Position numbers and translations under genes: made by a program. The notes under the pieces were generated by a model. The model was not told where the DNA came from. It did no database searches and was given only the letters and a program-made list of their open reading frames with translations. Below, one piece after another: positions 25,767-34,449 of a DNA stretch of 64,000 nucleotides (the first letter of the stretch is position 1; each line of letters starts with the position of its first letter). Source of the DNA: Sphingomicrobium lutaoense (GTDB lineage Bacteria; Pseudomonadota; Alphaproteobacteria; Sphingomonadales; Sphingomonadaceae); NCBI RefSeq assembly GCF_014195685.1, contig NZ_JACICF010000001.1, positions 218,992 to 282,991 of the forward strand. The letters run 5' to 3'.

Positions 25767-25974
25767 GCATCTTTTTCCGCGAACCGCCGGAGATTGGCAC
25801 GCTGAGCCGGCCCTCGTCTTTGCCAAGCATCGAGGGGCTTTGGCCAAATTCGCGCATCTGTCACGGTTTTAGTCGCGGCGGCAGCGGCCGGCTTTCGTTC
25901 TGCCATCCCAGCGTTTTCATTTGCTTTGCTTGTGGCCCGCGTTTTCCCTAAATCCGATCATGAAGGGTGATGAG

Positions 25975-27465
25975 ATGGACAAATCGCTGCTCGACCTACG
26001 CCACGGGCCAGTCTCAATGGACACGGCAATCGAGATGCTGGCTGCGAGCGCCGAGCTTTTGGGCGAGGCAGTTTTTCCAGCGTTAGTCGAAGGCATAGCG
26101 AAGTCGCTTGGAATGCAATGGGTCTTTCTTAGTCGGCCTTCAAACAACGCGCCGACCCAAGCACATACGATAGCTGTTTGGCACGACGGATCTGCACCAA
26201 ACCTTTCGTACGAGTTGCCCGGTTCTCCATGCGCTGTTGTCGTTGGGGATGGCGCTTGTTGCTATCCATCCGACGTACAATCGCTCTTTCCGGAAGACGA
26301 ACTGCTAAGCCAGATGGGTGCGGTGAGCTATGTGGGCATCCCCTTGCGGTCGTCGGAAGGCGAGGTCATCGGCCTCCTCGCAGCGCTGGGCGACGCGCCG
26401 ATTGAAAATGTCAAAATCGCTCAGGATATTCTGGCGTTGTTCGCAGGACGCGCGGCCTCGGAACTTGAACGCATTGACGCGTCATCCGCAAATGAGCGGC
26501 TGGGCAGGATAGTCGATGGATCTCTCAGTGAAGCGTACGTATTCGACGGCGATACCTACAGGTTTGAGCTAGTGAACCGTGGGGCGCGGGAGAATCTCGG
26601 CTACAGTCTGCCAGAATTGCACGCTCTCACACCGTGGGACATCAAACCGGAATATAGCGAGGCACAATTTCGTCAGTTCGTTGAGCCTCTCAAAAGCGGC
26701 GCGCTGCCGTACTTGCAGTTCGAAACAGTTCATAAACGGAAGGACGGCTCCCTTTACGACGTTCACGTCCGCCTTCAGTACTTCGGTGGCACTGACAACA
26801 TATTCTTTGCGTCAATTGACGACATTACCGAGCGCAAGATGGCTGAGGAGCGCGAGAGACTACTCATGCGCGAAGTGAACCACAGAGCCAAAAATCTACT
26901 CAGCATTATCCAGGTGCTTGCCAGACAAACCATCACACCTGGTTCAGAAGATGGCATTGGGCGATTTGAAGATCGCCTCGGAGCCTTGTCCGCCAGCTAT
27001 GACCTGCTCGTAGACAGCCCTCGCAAAGGCGTGAAGCTAAAAGACCTAGTTCATGCGCAACTTGGTCATTTCGACCACTTGTTTGACACCAGAATCAAGG
27101 TGCATGGCCCAGTTGTCTGTCTCAAACCGTCCGCAGCGCAGAGCATCGGAATGGCTTTGCACGAGCTGGCCACAAACGCTGCTAAGTATGGTTCACTTTC
27201 CAATGAAAGCGGCGAGGTGGATATACGTTGGAGCATTAAAAACGGCGCAGAGGGCGCTCCGACCTTGACCTTAAGATGGACGGAAAGCGGAGGACCATCA
27301 ACGACTCCCCCGTCGCGGACAGGATTTGGCTCCACACTTATCGAAAGCTCGCTTCGCGCGAGCACGCGAGGCCAAGTAGAGTTGCTCTTCGCAGAAAGTG
27401 GTGTGCGTTTTGCGTTGCGTGCAGACTTGTCGGCAGTATCGGACGGGCAGATAACCGAGGACTAG
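25975..27465 (+). CDS. GAF-PAS-HWE-family histidine kinase
   Basis: Soluble kinase of 496 residues. GAF-like domain at about 15-165, PAS domain at about 170-295 (LSEAYVFDGDTYRFELVN), then the HWE kinase core: the H-box REVNHRAKNLLSIIQVLARQ with phospho-acceptor His, HELATNAAKYG (N-box), the WxE motif in LTLRWTESGGP and GFGSTLIESS. HWE kinases often lack a linked response regulator, and some feed the PhyR general stress pathway; none is encoded nearby. ATG 25975 is chosen because AAGGG lies 7 bases upstream. The gene is bracketed by a 15-bp repeat. Confidence 0.9.
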   Translation: MDKSLLDLRHGPVSMDTAIEMLAASAELLGEAVFPALVEGIAKSLGMQWVFLSRPSNNAPTQAHTIAVWHDGSAPNLSYELPGSPCAVVVGDGACCYPSDVQSLFPEDELLSQMGAVSYVGIPLRSSEGEVIGLLAALGDAPIENVKIAQDILALFAGRAASELERIDASSANERLGRIVDGSLSEAYVFDGDTYRFELVNRGARENLGYSLPELHALTPWDIKPEYSEAQFRQFVEPLKSGALPYLQFETVHKRKDGSLYDVHVRLQYFGGTDNIFFASIDDITERKMAEERERLLMREVNHRAKNLLSIIQVLARQTITPGSEDGIGRFEDRLGALSASYDLLVDSPRKGVKLKDLVHAQLGHFDHLFDTRIKVHGPVVCLKPSAAQSIGMALHELATNAAKYGSLSNESGEVDIRWSIKNGAEGAPTLTLRWTESGGPSTTPPSRTGFGSTLIESSLRASTRGQVELLFAESGVRFALRADLSAVSDGQITED

Positions 27466-27468
27466 TTT

Positions 27469-27483
27469 CTGCGCGTCAGTCTT
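27469..27483 (+). repeat. 15-bp direct repeat, copy 2 (after HWE kinase gene)
   Basis: Same 15 bases as 25752-25766. It starts 4 bases past the kinase stop codon. The remainder of 27484-27676 is gene-free with no recognised site. Confidence 0.5.
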
Positions 27484-27676
27484 ACGATCGCTTTCAAAAT
27501 CCTCGCTGCACGCTCCGTTTCAGCAGATCGCCATCCGTGCAGGCTTTATTGGCTGCATGAGTTATCTGATCTGGGACACGAAAAGCTTGGAGCGGGAGCG
27601 AACTTCCCGGTGCCACAGATAGAACCCATTTTCCTGCGCCTAAGTGACTTTTCGCAGTGAACCGCAGGGCAAAGCG

Positions 27677-28510
27677 TCAGGTTGTCGCAGCCTGGGCTCC
27701 GCTGCTGACCTTCGCCACCGGCCGCTTGCCCGCAATCCAGCCGGCCCAGCTCGTTGCCACACCCAGCGCGAAGCCTGCGCCAACGATCAGCCAAGAAGGC
27801 ATCGCGTTTATCTCCAGCAACACGCCCTTCAACCACCCGACGTCTTTAGTCGTCCCCATAGTGACCATCTGCGCAATGATGAAGGCGCCCGCCACGAGGA
27901 ACGGCGTCGCTTTTTCGCGATAGCGCCACCAGATGGCGGCGATGAAGGCGAGTTCGATCGCCATGCCGGTGAGGATCGCGTCCATCACCAAGTGAAAATC
28001 GTCTGGTCCGCGGATCTGCAGCGGCGGGAAGAAGCCATTCAGGACGCGCCCGAACGGGCTTTCGAATAGGATGATCGGAGTCGTCAGCATGTAGCCCGAG
28101 TGTATCCACACCTTCCGGCGATATTTGAGCGCTCGAAAATAAACCGTGACGTATGCCGCGACCGCGACCACCAGACCGATGACGAAAGGCGCCGCGAACA
28201 TACTGCGCACATCAACCGCGCCCGGCACGTAATTCTTCCCCGAAAAATCGATGATCGCGAAAAGGCCCGCGATGAGGAAGGGGAACAGCAGCAGGCTTGC
28301 TCGCCCGGAAAGCCGGTGCACCGGCAACCGCTTATTGTGCGCGGTCCAACTTTGCGTGAAAACCAAGATCACCCAGATGCTCGCCGCCACACCATGCGCA
28401 TGGAACTGCCACGGCACCTCGGTGAATGGGCGCCAGTAACTCGGCCAGAAGCCGAGCAGAATTACGCCGATTACGAAAAGGACCCACCAGTGCGCGCGTG
28501 GATAAGGCAT
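27677..28510 (-). CDS. Multi-pass membrane protein of unknown function (DUF2306-like)
   Basis: Inner-membrane protein of 277 residues with about seven hydrophobic helices and no signal peptide beyond the first helix (WWVLFVIGVILLGFWPSYW). Conserved-looking histidines lie at helix ends: WQFHAHGVAASIW, PVHRLSGRAS and VWIHSGYML. This spacing resembles DUF2306-type membrane proteins and might bind a metal or haem, but that is inference. It is on the opposite strand to the HWE kinase and is the last gene in the island before the right att copy. It looks somewhat more GC-rich than the other cargo. Function unknown. Confidence 0.75.
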   Translation of the reverse strand: MPYPRAHWWVLFVIGVILLGFWPSYWRPFTEVPWQFHAHGVAASIWVILVFTQSWTAHNKRLPVHRLSGRASLLLFPFLIAGLFAIIDFSGKNYVPGAVDVRSMFAAPFVIGLVVAVAAYVTVYFRALKYRRKVWIHSGYMLTTPIILFESPFGRVLNGFFPPLQIRGPDDFHLVMDAILTGMAIELAFIAAIWWRYREKATPFLVAGAFIIAQMVTMGTTKDVGWLKGVLLEINAMPSWLIVGAGFALGVATSWAGWIAGKRPVAKVSSGAQAATT

Positions 28511-28660
28511 TGCAGTATCCCCCCCTGCTAATGATCAGCTCACTTAGCATGCATTAACAAAATTGCCTGCATGCGTCCAAGCCCGGAATGTGAGCAAGAG
28601 ATAGTTTATCGAACGTCTCGAATTGGCCAACAATGTCGAGGACGGCACGAGCTTCGAAAA

Positions 28661-28724
28661 GGTTAGACAATTTTTTCGGGTCGCGAGGGGGCCTTTTTGG
28701 GCAAAAGCGGGTAGGTTAGACCAT
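28661..28724. repeat. Right-end GTTAGAC repeats (possible arm-type sites)
   Basis: GGTTAGACAAT at 28661-28671 matches 17190-17200 exactly; a variant GGTTAGACCAT is at 28714-28724. Both lie just inside the right att copy. The whole stretch 28511-28757 holds no gene. Confidence 0.35.
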
Positions 28725-28757
28725 CTAAGTAATTGATCCTATTGGGTTAGGGATAGA

Positions 28758-28782
28758 CCCCTAGCTCCACCAGCCTGCCGGT
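28758..28782. repeat. attR-like copy of the 25-bp direct repeat
   Basis: Identical to 17110-17134, including the last 15 bases of tRNA-Ala, but no tRNA body precedes it. Marks the right border of the island. Confidence 0.85.
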
Positions 28783-28851
28783 CCTTTCCAAGAAAAATCC
28801 GACGAAGCCGCCATGCCACCGGCAGGCGCAGTTTTTGGCACGCCCCAATAG

Positions 28852-28879
28852 AAAAGGGGCGGCCACACGGGACCGCCCC
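28852..28879 (-). terminator. Terminator after the TonB-dependent receptor
   Basis: On the minus strand, GGGGCGG (28873-28879 complement) pairs with CCGCCCC (28856-28862 complement), 10-base loop, then TTTT. It lies 25 bases past the receptor stop. Confidence 0.75.
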
Positions 28880-28903
28880 TCGTCTCATTCGGATGGGTTC
28901 CGC

Positions 28904-31639
28904 TTACCACATGAAGCGGGCACGGATGTAATAGCTGCCACCGTTGAAGCCGTAAGGCGAAGTGACGGCATATTGCGCACCCGCGATCCCCGCCCAAGGG
29001 TTGCGCGTCGGATAGGTGTCGAACAGGTTCTGCGCCCCTGCCGCGATTTCCAGTCCGTCGATCACTTCATAGCCAAGTTCGGCATCGACGGTCACACGCG
29101 CTTTCGCATCGATCGGCAGCGTGCCATCGTCGAGATGGGCTTCGTAGAAGCTGCCGAAATAATTGGCGCGCAGCAGGCCGCGCATGCGTCCCTGTTCATG
29201 CGTCAGGTTTAGGAAGCCCTTCCAGTTGGGAAGATTTTCCTCGAGCTGGCGGATGCGCGTCGCCGAGATGGTGGCATCGGCATCCTTCACCTTGGTGTCG
29301 GTATAGTTGATCGCCAGCGTCGCCTGGGTGGTGGCGCCATCCACGAAGGGAAGGCGGGCATTGGCCACAAAGTCGATGCCCTGGGTCCGCGTGTCGAACG
29401 CATTGTTGAAGAAGGCGAACGAGGTGAGATCCTCGAAACCGGTGAAGTCACCCCGATTGATAACCCCTGCGGTCGACAGTTCGGCCAGCAGGCCCGCCGT
29501 CGTCGTGCTCGTCACAGGAACCCCTTCGCGTGCTGCTAGGTATAGCAGCGCATCGGTGAAGTTGATCGTCGACGAGCGCGAGATGCGGTCTTTTAGCGTG
29601 ATGTTGAAATAGTCGAGCGTGAAAGTGACATCACCAAAGTCGCCCGCGACACCCGCGGTGAAGCTGTCGGCTTCTTCGGGGCCGAGCGTGGGCCGGGCTA
29701 GACCGAGGCCACCATTGGCCGTCGAATCCGCGACATAGTCGGCCACGATCAGGCCCGCCGGGCTGAACAGCGGGAAGGTGCCTTCATCCTGCAACATGCC
29801 GTTGGAGAATTGCGTCGTCACGTTGATGACGTTCGCCTGTCCAGCCGTCGGCACATGGAAGCCGGTCGAATAGGTGCTCCGCACCCGGAAGCTGTCGGAA
29901 ATCTTGTAGAGACCGCCCAGTTTCCAGCTGAGATTGTCGCCGAAGGTCTTGGTGTCCTCGTAGCGAAGCGCGCCCTGCAGGGTCACCGTATCGGCAAGGT
30001 CGGCCTCCACATCGAGATAGGCCGCCTTGGTATCCTCGGTGGCCGAACCCGCCGCATTGTTCGAGAAGCCGCCAAAGCCGTTCGAACTGGTCGAGAAGCC
30101 CTGTCCGAAGGGGAAGGCTGCCGTCGGCTGGGCAAGCGGTCCCAGCGCGAAGGATTCCGGATCGCCAGCGATCGTCGTGAAGGTCTCGTCGCGATATTCG
30201 GCACCGGCGGCGACATACATGCTGCCCGTGCTGCCCAGCGAGACTTCATGACCAAGGTTGAGGTTCACGAGATTCTCGGCCTGGCGATAGCCGCCCGGAT
30301 TGAACGAGGTCGGCGTGTTGGGGCCAAGCGATGCGTTGATCGTATTGTTGATGAAGAAATCGACGCGGTTCTTGCCGTAGCGATAGCTCAGGTCGAAATC
30401 GAGCCCGCCAAGCACCTGCCCGCGCACCCCCGTCGCGACCGAGAAATCCCTGAGGTCGCCGCCGAAGCGCGGGGTAAAGCCGCCCGGGAATAGTTCGACG
30501 AAGGAGAAGCAGTTCGGATCGGCTGACACTGCTGCAAGGATCGTCGGATCGGGAATGAGTCCGTTGGTCCCTGTCAGCGGAATGCCTGCGGGGCAATCCC
30601 CGGCCGTGGTGTTCGACATATCGCCGACAAGGACCGAAGGGACGCCATTGGGATCGGCAAAGCCGGTCACCGGATCGACGAGCGGGCCCGCATAGACGCC
30701 GCCGCGATTGGTCGGATTACGGAAGAAGAAGCCGCCATCGACATTACGCTCGGCATAATTGCCGAAGGCGTAGAGCGTGAGGTTCGGGGTGAAATCGATC
30801 CCGAAATTGGCAAATGTCTTGAAGTCGTCATTGACGTTGGGTTGGCCCCAGATCTGCGCCGGGTCGGCCACCGCCGTATTGCCCGCCGCGATCAGCGCCG
30901 CTGCATCGTCGCGCTGGACCGATCGGCTGGTGGCATCGGACTCGCCATATTCTGCGCTGAGGTTGAGGAAGCCGTTGTCAGTGATCGGCAGGCCGACATT
31001 GGCCCCGATCTGGTAGAGATCGCCATCCCCTTCATAGGTCGAGCCCCATTTGGCGGTGAACATGCCCCCGTCGGAATCGTCCTTGATGATGAAGTTCATC
31101 ACGCCCGCGATGGCGTCCGAACCATATTGCGAGGAGGCGCCGTCGCGCAGCACTTCGAGCTGCTTGATCGCGATGGTCGGGATCGTCGACACGTCCGGGC
31201 CTTGCGAACCGTCCGAGATGCCGCCGCCAAGGAAGGCGATGACCGCGGCACGATGCATCCGCTTGCCGTTGACGAGAACCAGCGTGTTGTCGGGCGACAG
31301 GCCGCGAAGGTTGGCGGGCCGCACCAGCGTCGCCGCGTCCGAAATCGGCTGAGTGTTCACATTGAAGGAGGGAACCGCGATACGCAGCAGGTTGCTGACA
31401 TCGGTATCGGCCTGGTTGGTCAGCTCGTCCGAGGAAACGATATCGACGGGCGCCACCGTATCGGCGGCCGACCGGTTGGCCTGGCGTGTCCCAGTGATGA
31501 TGATCGCCTGGTTCTCTTCGATCTGGGCGGTGGTGCCGCTTTCCTGCGCGAGGGCTGGGGTGGCTGAGGCCATCCCGACGATCCCGCATAGCAATGCGGT
31601 GCGAATTTCCGTAGCGCGACGTGTGAAGCGAGTAGCCAT
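28904..31639 (-). CDS. TonB-dependent outer-membrane receptor
   Basis: Protein of about 911 residues with a signal peptide (RTALLCGIVGMASATPALAQ), a TonB box-like ENQAIIITGTRQ, a plug domain (about 45-175, with LRGLSPDNTLVLVNGKRM and GASSQYGSDAIAGVMNFI) and a large beta-barrel ending in the aromatic YYIRARFMW. It would import a bulky ligand using TonB energy; the substrate is unknown, with no neighbouring siderophore or sugar genes. ATG 31639 is chosen because the signal peptide starts there; it follows a G-rich site. The first gene beyond the right island border. The region 31640-31955 has no gene. Confidence 0.92.
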   Translation of the reverse strand: MATRFTRRATEIRTALLCGIVGMASATPALAQESGTTAQIEENQAIIITGTRQANRSAADTVAPVDIVSSDELTNQADTDVSNLLRIAVPSFNVNTQPISDAATLVRPANLRGLSPDNTLVLVNGKRMHRAAVIAFLGGGISDGSQGPDVSTIPTIAIKQLEVLRDGASSQYGSDAIAGVMNFIIKDDSDGGMFTAKWGSTYEGDGDLYQIGANVGLPITDNGFLNLSAEYGESDATSRSVQRDDAAALIAAGNTAVADPAQIWGQPNVNDDFKTFANFGIDFTPNLTLYAFGNYAERNVDGGFFFRNPTNRGGVYAGPLVDPVTGFADPNGVPSVLVGDMSNTTAGDCPAGIPLTGTNGLIPDPTILAAVSADPNCFSFVELFPGGFTPRFGGDLRDFSVATGVRGQVLGGLDFDLSYRYGKNRVDFFINNTINASLGPNTPTSFNPGGYRQAENLVNLNLGHEVSLGSTGSMYVAAGAEYRDETFTTIAGDPESFALGPLAQPTAAFPFGQGFSTSSNGFGGFSNNAAGSATEDTKAAYLDVEADLADTVTLQGALRYEDTKTFGDNLSWKLGGLYKISDSFRVRSTYSTGFHVPTAGQANVINVTTQFSNGMLQDEGTFPLFSPAGLIVADYVADSTANGGLGLARPTLGPEEADSFTAGVAGDFGDVTFTLDYFNITLKDRISRSSTINFTDALLYLAAREGVPVTSTTTAGLLAELSTAGVINRGDFTGFEDLTSFAFFNNAFDTRTQGIDFVANARLPFVDGATTQATLAINYTDTKVKDADATISATRIRQLEENLPNWKGFLNLTHEQGRMRGLLRANYFGSFYEAHLDDGTLPIDAKARVTVDAELGYEVIDGLEIAAGAQNLFDTYPTRNPWAGIAGAQYAVTSPYGFNGGSYYIRARFMW

Positions 31640-31955
31640 TTTTCCCCCCGAAATTATGTAAAACAGGGGGAGGTTGGCAGCAGTCCGGCAAGAGCGCCAG
31701 TGCGCCGGCCCGGTTTTCCGAAAACGGTTCGAGACTTGTTGCTGTTCTGCAACGAACATAGGTTAAGTAATGGCGCGGCTCCTCCCCAAGTTCGCATGAT
31801 TAAGCGCTTTTTCACTCGCTGATTGTGTCGAGCCCGATCCGTGTCCGATGAGCCACCATTGGCCCTCTTAGTAAGGCGGTAGCCGCTTTAGCCCGGCGAG
31901 CCCCAAGCTATTCTGGCAAGGCTATCGAACATGAACCCTATCGCGTGATCAGGTT
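31640..31955. other. Gene-free stretch upstream of the receptor
   Basis: About 316 bases between the receptor start and the Usp stop. No credible gene or RNA was seen. It must hold the receptor promoter, but no clear -35/-10 pair stood out. Confidence 0.5.
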
Positions 31956-32801
31956 TTAGCGGAACAGCAAAACGGGCTTGTGCAGCGCCCGCAACATCGC
32001 GGTCGTGGTCGACCCCACGAACATGCTGCGCAGCGGCGAATGGCCATAGGCTCCCATGACCAGAAGGTCCGCGCCGATCGCTTCCGCCTTGGCGCGGATG
32101 GCACCCTCGACATCGCCGCCGACCATTTCCGCCTTTTCGAGCCGTGCGCCCAGCGTCTCGCGCGCCCAGTCCATCGCTTCCTGTTGCCGGGCATCGCCCT
32201 TGGCGACCATGACAAGGTGCAGGGCAACGCCCTCGAACAAGGGCGATGAGGCGGCGAACTCGACCGCCTTGCGCGCGGTCGCACCGCCATCGAAGGCGAT
32301 CAGCGCGGTGCGGATCGGCGCGAAAGCCCGGCTCGCCACCAGCACGGGCCGGTCGCTCTGGCGCACCACCCGCTCGACCTTGCTGCCGAGATGGCCGCGC
32401 GCGAAATCGGCATGCGCGCCGCGCTTCCCCATCACGACCAGGGCGGCATCGGCTTCGCGTTCGATCACCGTGCCCACGATGTCGCCATGCCGAAGCAGCG
32501 CGGTCACCTGATCCACGCCCTGTTCCTCGAGCCGGCTCCGCACGGTGTCGATCAGCGCTTCGGCCTGCTCGCGCGCCAGCCGTGCCTCGGCTTCCTCGAT
32601 CGCCACCAGCTCTTCCATCAGGCTCGATCGTGCACCCAGGCCGAGCGCGCCCGACAAGTCCCCGCGCTTGGCGACCACGTCGCTGCGCTGGATGACATGG
32701 AGAAGCTCGACCTCGGCACCGAGGCCCTTGGCAAGCCAGGCGGCATGGTCGGTGACGCTCGTCGCGTAGGCCGACAGGTCGAGACAGGCGAGTAGTTTCA
32801 T
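31956..32801 (-). CDS. Tandem universal stress protein (UspA family)
   Basis: Protein of 281 residues with two Usp domains: MKLLACLDLSAYATSVTDHA to VGRSDRPVLV-type end (GHLGSKVERVVRQSDRPVLV, about 140-159), and a second from IRTALIAFDGGATARKA to LLVMGAYGHSPLRSMFVGST with the G-2x-G-9x-G/S/T ATP-binding pattern, then LLRALHKPVLLF. ATG 32801 is chosen because family proteins start MKxLxCxDxS and it lies 10 bases past the SulP stop, so SulP and Usp are cotranscribed. This suggests Usp regulation of anion uptake, as inferred for other Usp-transporter pairs. Confidence 0.9.
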   Translation of the reverse strand: MKLLACLDLSAYATSVTDHAAWLAKGLGAEVELLHVIQRSDVVAKRGDLSGALGLGARSSLMEELVAIEEAEARLAREQAEALIDTVRSRLEEQGVDQVTALLRHGDIVGTVIEREADAALVVMGKRGAHADFARGHLGSKVERVVRQSDRPVLVASRAFAPIRTALIAFDGGATARKAVEFAASSPLFEGVALHLVMVAKGDARQQEAMDWARETLGARLEKAEMVGGDVEGAIRAKAEAIGADLLVMGAYGHSPLRSMFVGSTTTAMLRALHKPVLLFR

Positions 32802-32811
32802 GACGTTCACC

Positions 32812-34296
32812 CTAATGCGCCGATGCGGCGTCGTCCGCACCCGCTTTATCATGAAGCGCGAAATTTTCGACAAGCGTCGCGCTTGCCTCGTTCATTCCGA
32901 CCAGTTCGACGAGCGTGCCTTCGCGGCGGAACTTGATCACCACTTTGTCGAGCGCGCCCACCGCCGAAATGTCCCAGAAATGCGCGCGGCTGACATCGAT
33001 CACCACCTTCTCGATCACTTCGCGGAAATCGAAGGCCGCAAGGAAGCGCTCGGTCGAGGCGAAGAAGATTTCACCCCGCAGGCGATAGGTGCGCGTCCGT
33101 CCGCCCGCCGACAGAGCCGAATCGACCGACAGCAGCGCCTTCACCTTGCTGGCAAAGAAGATGCCCGAAAGCAGCACGCCCGCGAGCACACCCTTGGCGA
33201 GGTCATGTGTCGCCACCACGGTCACTACGGTCGCCAGCATGACGACCGAGCTGTGCCACGGGTGGCGCCGGATGTCGCGGATCGAAGACCAGGAGAAGGT
33301 GCCGATCGACACCATGATCATCACCGCGACCAGCGCGGGCATCGGGATCTGCGCGACCCAGGGGCCCAGCACGACGATGAGGAACAGAAGGAACAGGCCC
33401 GCCACCATGGTCGATAGCCGCGTATGGCCCCCCGACTTCACGTTGATCACCGACTGGCCGATCATCGCGCAGCCGCCCATGCCGCCGAAGAAACCGGTGA
33501 CGAAATTGGCGATGCCCTGGCCCCGCGTCTCGCGTGCCTTGTTGCTGTCGGTGTCGGTCAAATCATCGACGATCTGCGCCGTCAGCAGCGATTCCAAGAG
33601 GCCAACTGCCGCCATGGTGAGCGAATAGGGCAGGATGATCTCGAGCGTCTCCCAGGTGAAGGGCACGTCGGGAATGAGGAATTCGGGGAGCGAGGAAGGC
33701 AGCTCGCCCATGTCGCCGATCCGGTTGACCGGCAGGTTCAGCCACAGGGCAATGCCCGTGAGGATGATGATGGCGACCAGCGGGGAGGGGATCGCCCGCG
33801 TGACCAGCGGAAAAAGATAGATGATCGCCAGCCCCAGCGCGACCATCCAATAGGTATTGATATCGACCCCGATGAGCTGCGGCAGCTGCGCCATGAAGAT
33901 GAGGATGGCGAGCGCGTTGACGAAGCCCGTCACCACCGATTTCGAAACGAACTGCATCAGCCGGTCGAGCCGCAGCAGTCCGCCCGCAAATTGCAGGATG
34001 CCCATCAGAATGGTCGCGGCGAACAGATATTCGACGCCATGATCGCGCACTAATGGCACCACCAGCACCGCCACCGCTGCGGTCGCCGCCGAGATCATGC
34101 CCGGACGCCCGCCGACCAGCGCGATGATCACCGCGATCGAGAAGCTGGCGTAGAGCCCGATGCGCGGATCGACGCCCGCGATGATCGAGAAACCGATGGC
34201 TTCGGGGATGAGCGCCAGTGCGACGACGATGCCGGCAAGGATGTCGGCGCGGGGATTATCCAGCCATTCGCGGCGGATCGTGGCAGAATTGAACAT
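32812..34296 (-). CDS. SulP-family inorganic anion transporter
   Basis: Membrane protein of 494 residues: about 10-14 hydrophobic helices (about 20-390), with [39 protein letters not shown] and the [16 protein letters not shown] signature, and a C-terminal STAS domain (about 400-485, [20 protein letters not shown]). SulP proteins carry sulfate, bicarbonate or other anions; which one cannot be told here. A 6-bp hairpin (34318-34334) lies upstream of the start but no riboswitch was recognised. It is followed at 10 bases by a Usp gene. Confidence 0.92.
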   Translation of the reverse strand: MFNSATIRREWLDNPRADILAGIVVALALIPEAIGFSIIAGVDPRIGLYASFSIAVIIALVGGRPGMISAATAAVAVLVVPLVRDHGVEYLFAATILMGILQFAGGLLRLDRLMQFVSKSVVTGFVNALAILIFMAQLPQLIGVDINTYWMVALGLAIIYLFPLVTRAIPSPLVAIIILTGIALWLNLPVNRIGDMGELPSSLPEFLIPDVPFTWETLEIILPYSLTMAAVGLLESLLTAQIVDDLTDTDSNKARETRGQGIANFVTGFFGGMGGCAMIGQSVINVKSGGHTRLSTMVAGLFLLFLIVVLGPWVAQIPMPALVAVMIMVSIGTFSWSSIRDIRRHPWHSSVVMLATVVTVVATHDLAKGVLAGVLLSGIFFASKVKALLSVDSALSAGGRTRTYRLRGEIFFASTERFLAAFDFREVIEKVVIDVSRAHFWDISAVGALDKVVIKFRREGTLVELVGMNEASATLVENFALHDKAGADDAASAH

Positions 34297-34449
34297 CGGT
34301 TTCCGTTAATTGGCGACGCCCGCGCGAAGCGGGCAGCGGGTCGTATGAAATGCTGAAAAAGGTCCGGCTGAACGGACGGTTGCAGGCCCTATGACGGCCC
34401 AATGCGGCGAAAACAAGTCGCCGGGGGCCCATGCCTGGAGTGCAGGGCG

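Larger units (their letters stand above)
17110..28782. mobile_element. Genomic island inserted at tRNA-Ala (no integrase found)
   Basis: The block is bounded by identical 25-bp direct repeats, one overlapping the 3' end of tRNA-Ala (17110-17134) and one at 28758-28782. The interior is visibly AT-richer and uses codons less GC-biased than either flank. Cargo: two secreted TolB/PD40-like proteins, PAS-GGDEF-EAL-PilZ, PilZ, tandem Usp, Kef-type antiporter, HWE kinase, a membrane protein, and gene remnants. No tyrosine or serine recombinase, transposase, relaxase or phage gene is visible, so it is either a decayed island that lost its integrase or one that depends on an integrase elsewhere. GC content was judged by eye, not calculated. 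Confidence 0.8.

Noticed and set aside
28741-28782. Second tRNA at the right border
   Set aside because: Only the last 15 bases of the tRNA are present; no acceptor 5' half, D-arm or anticodon.
34318-34334. Hairpin before sulP as a riboswitch
   Set aside because: Only a 6-bp stem with no known aptamer core.
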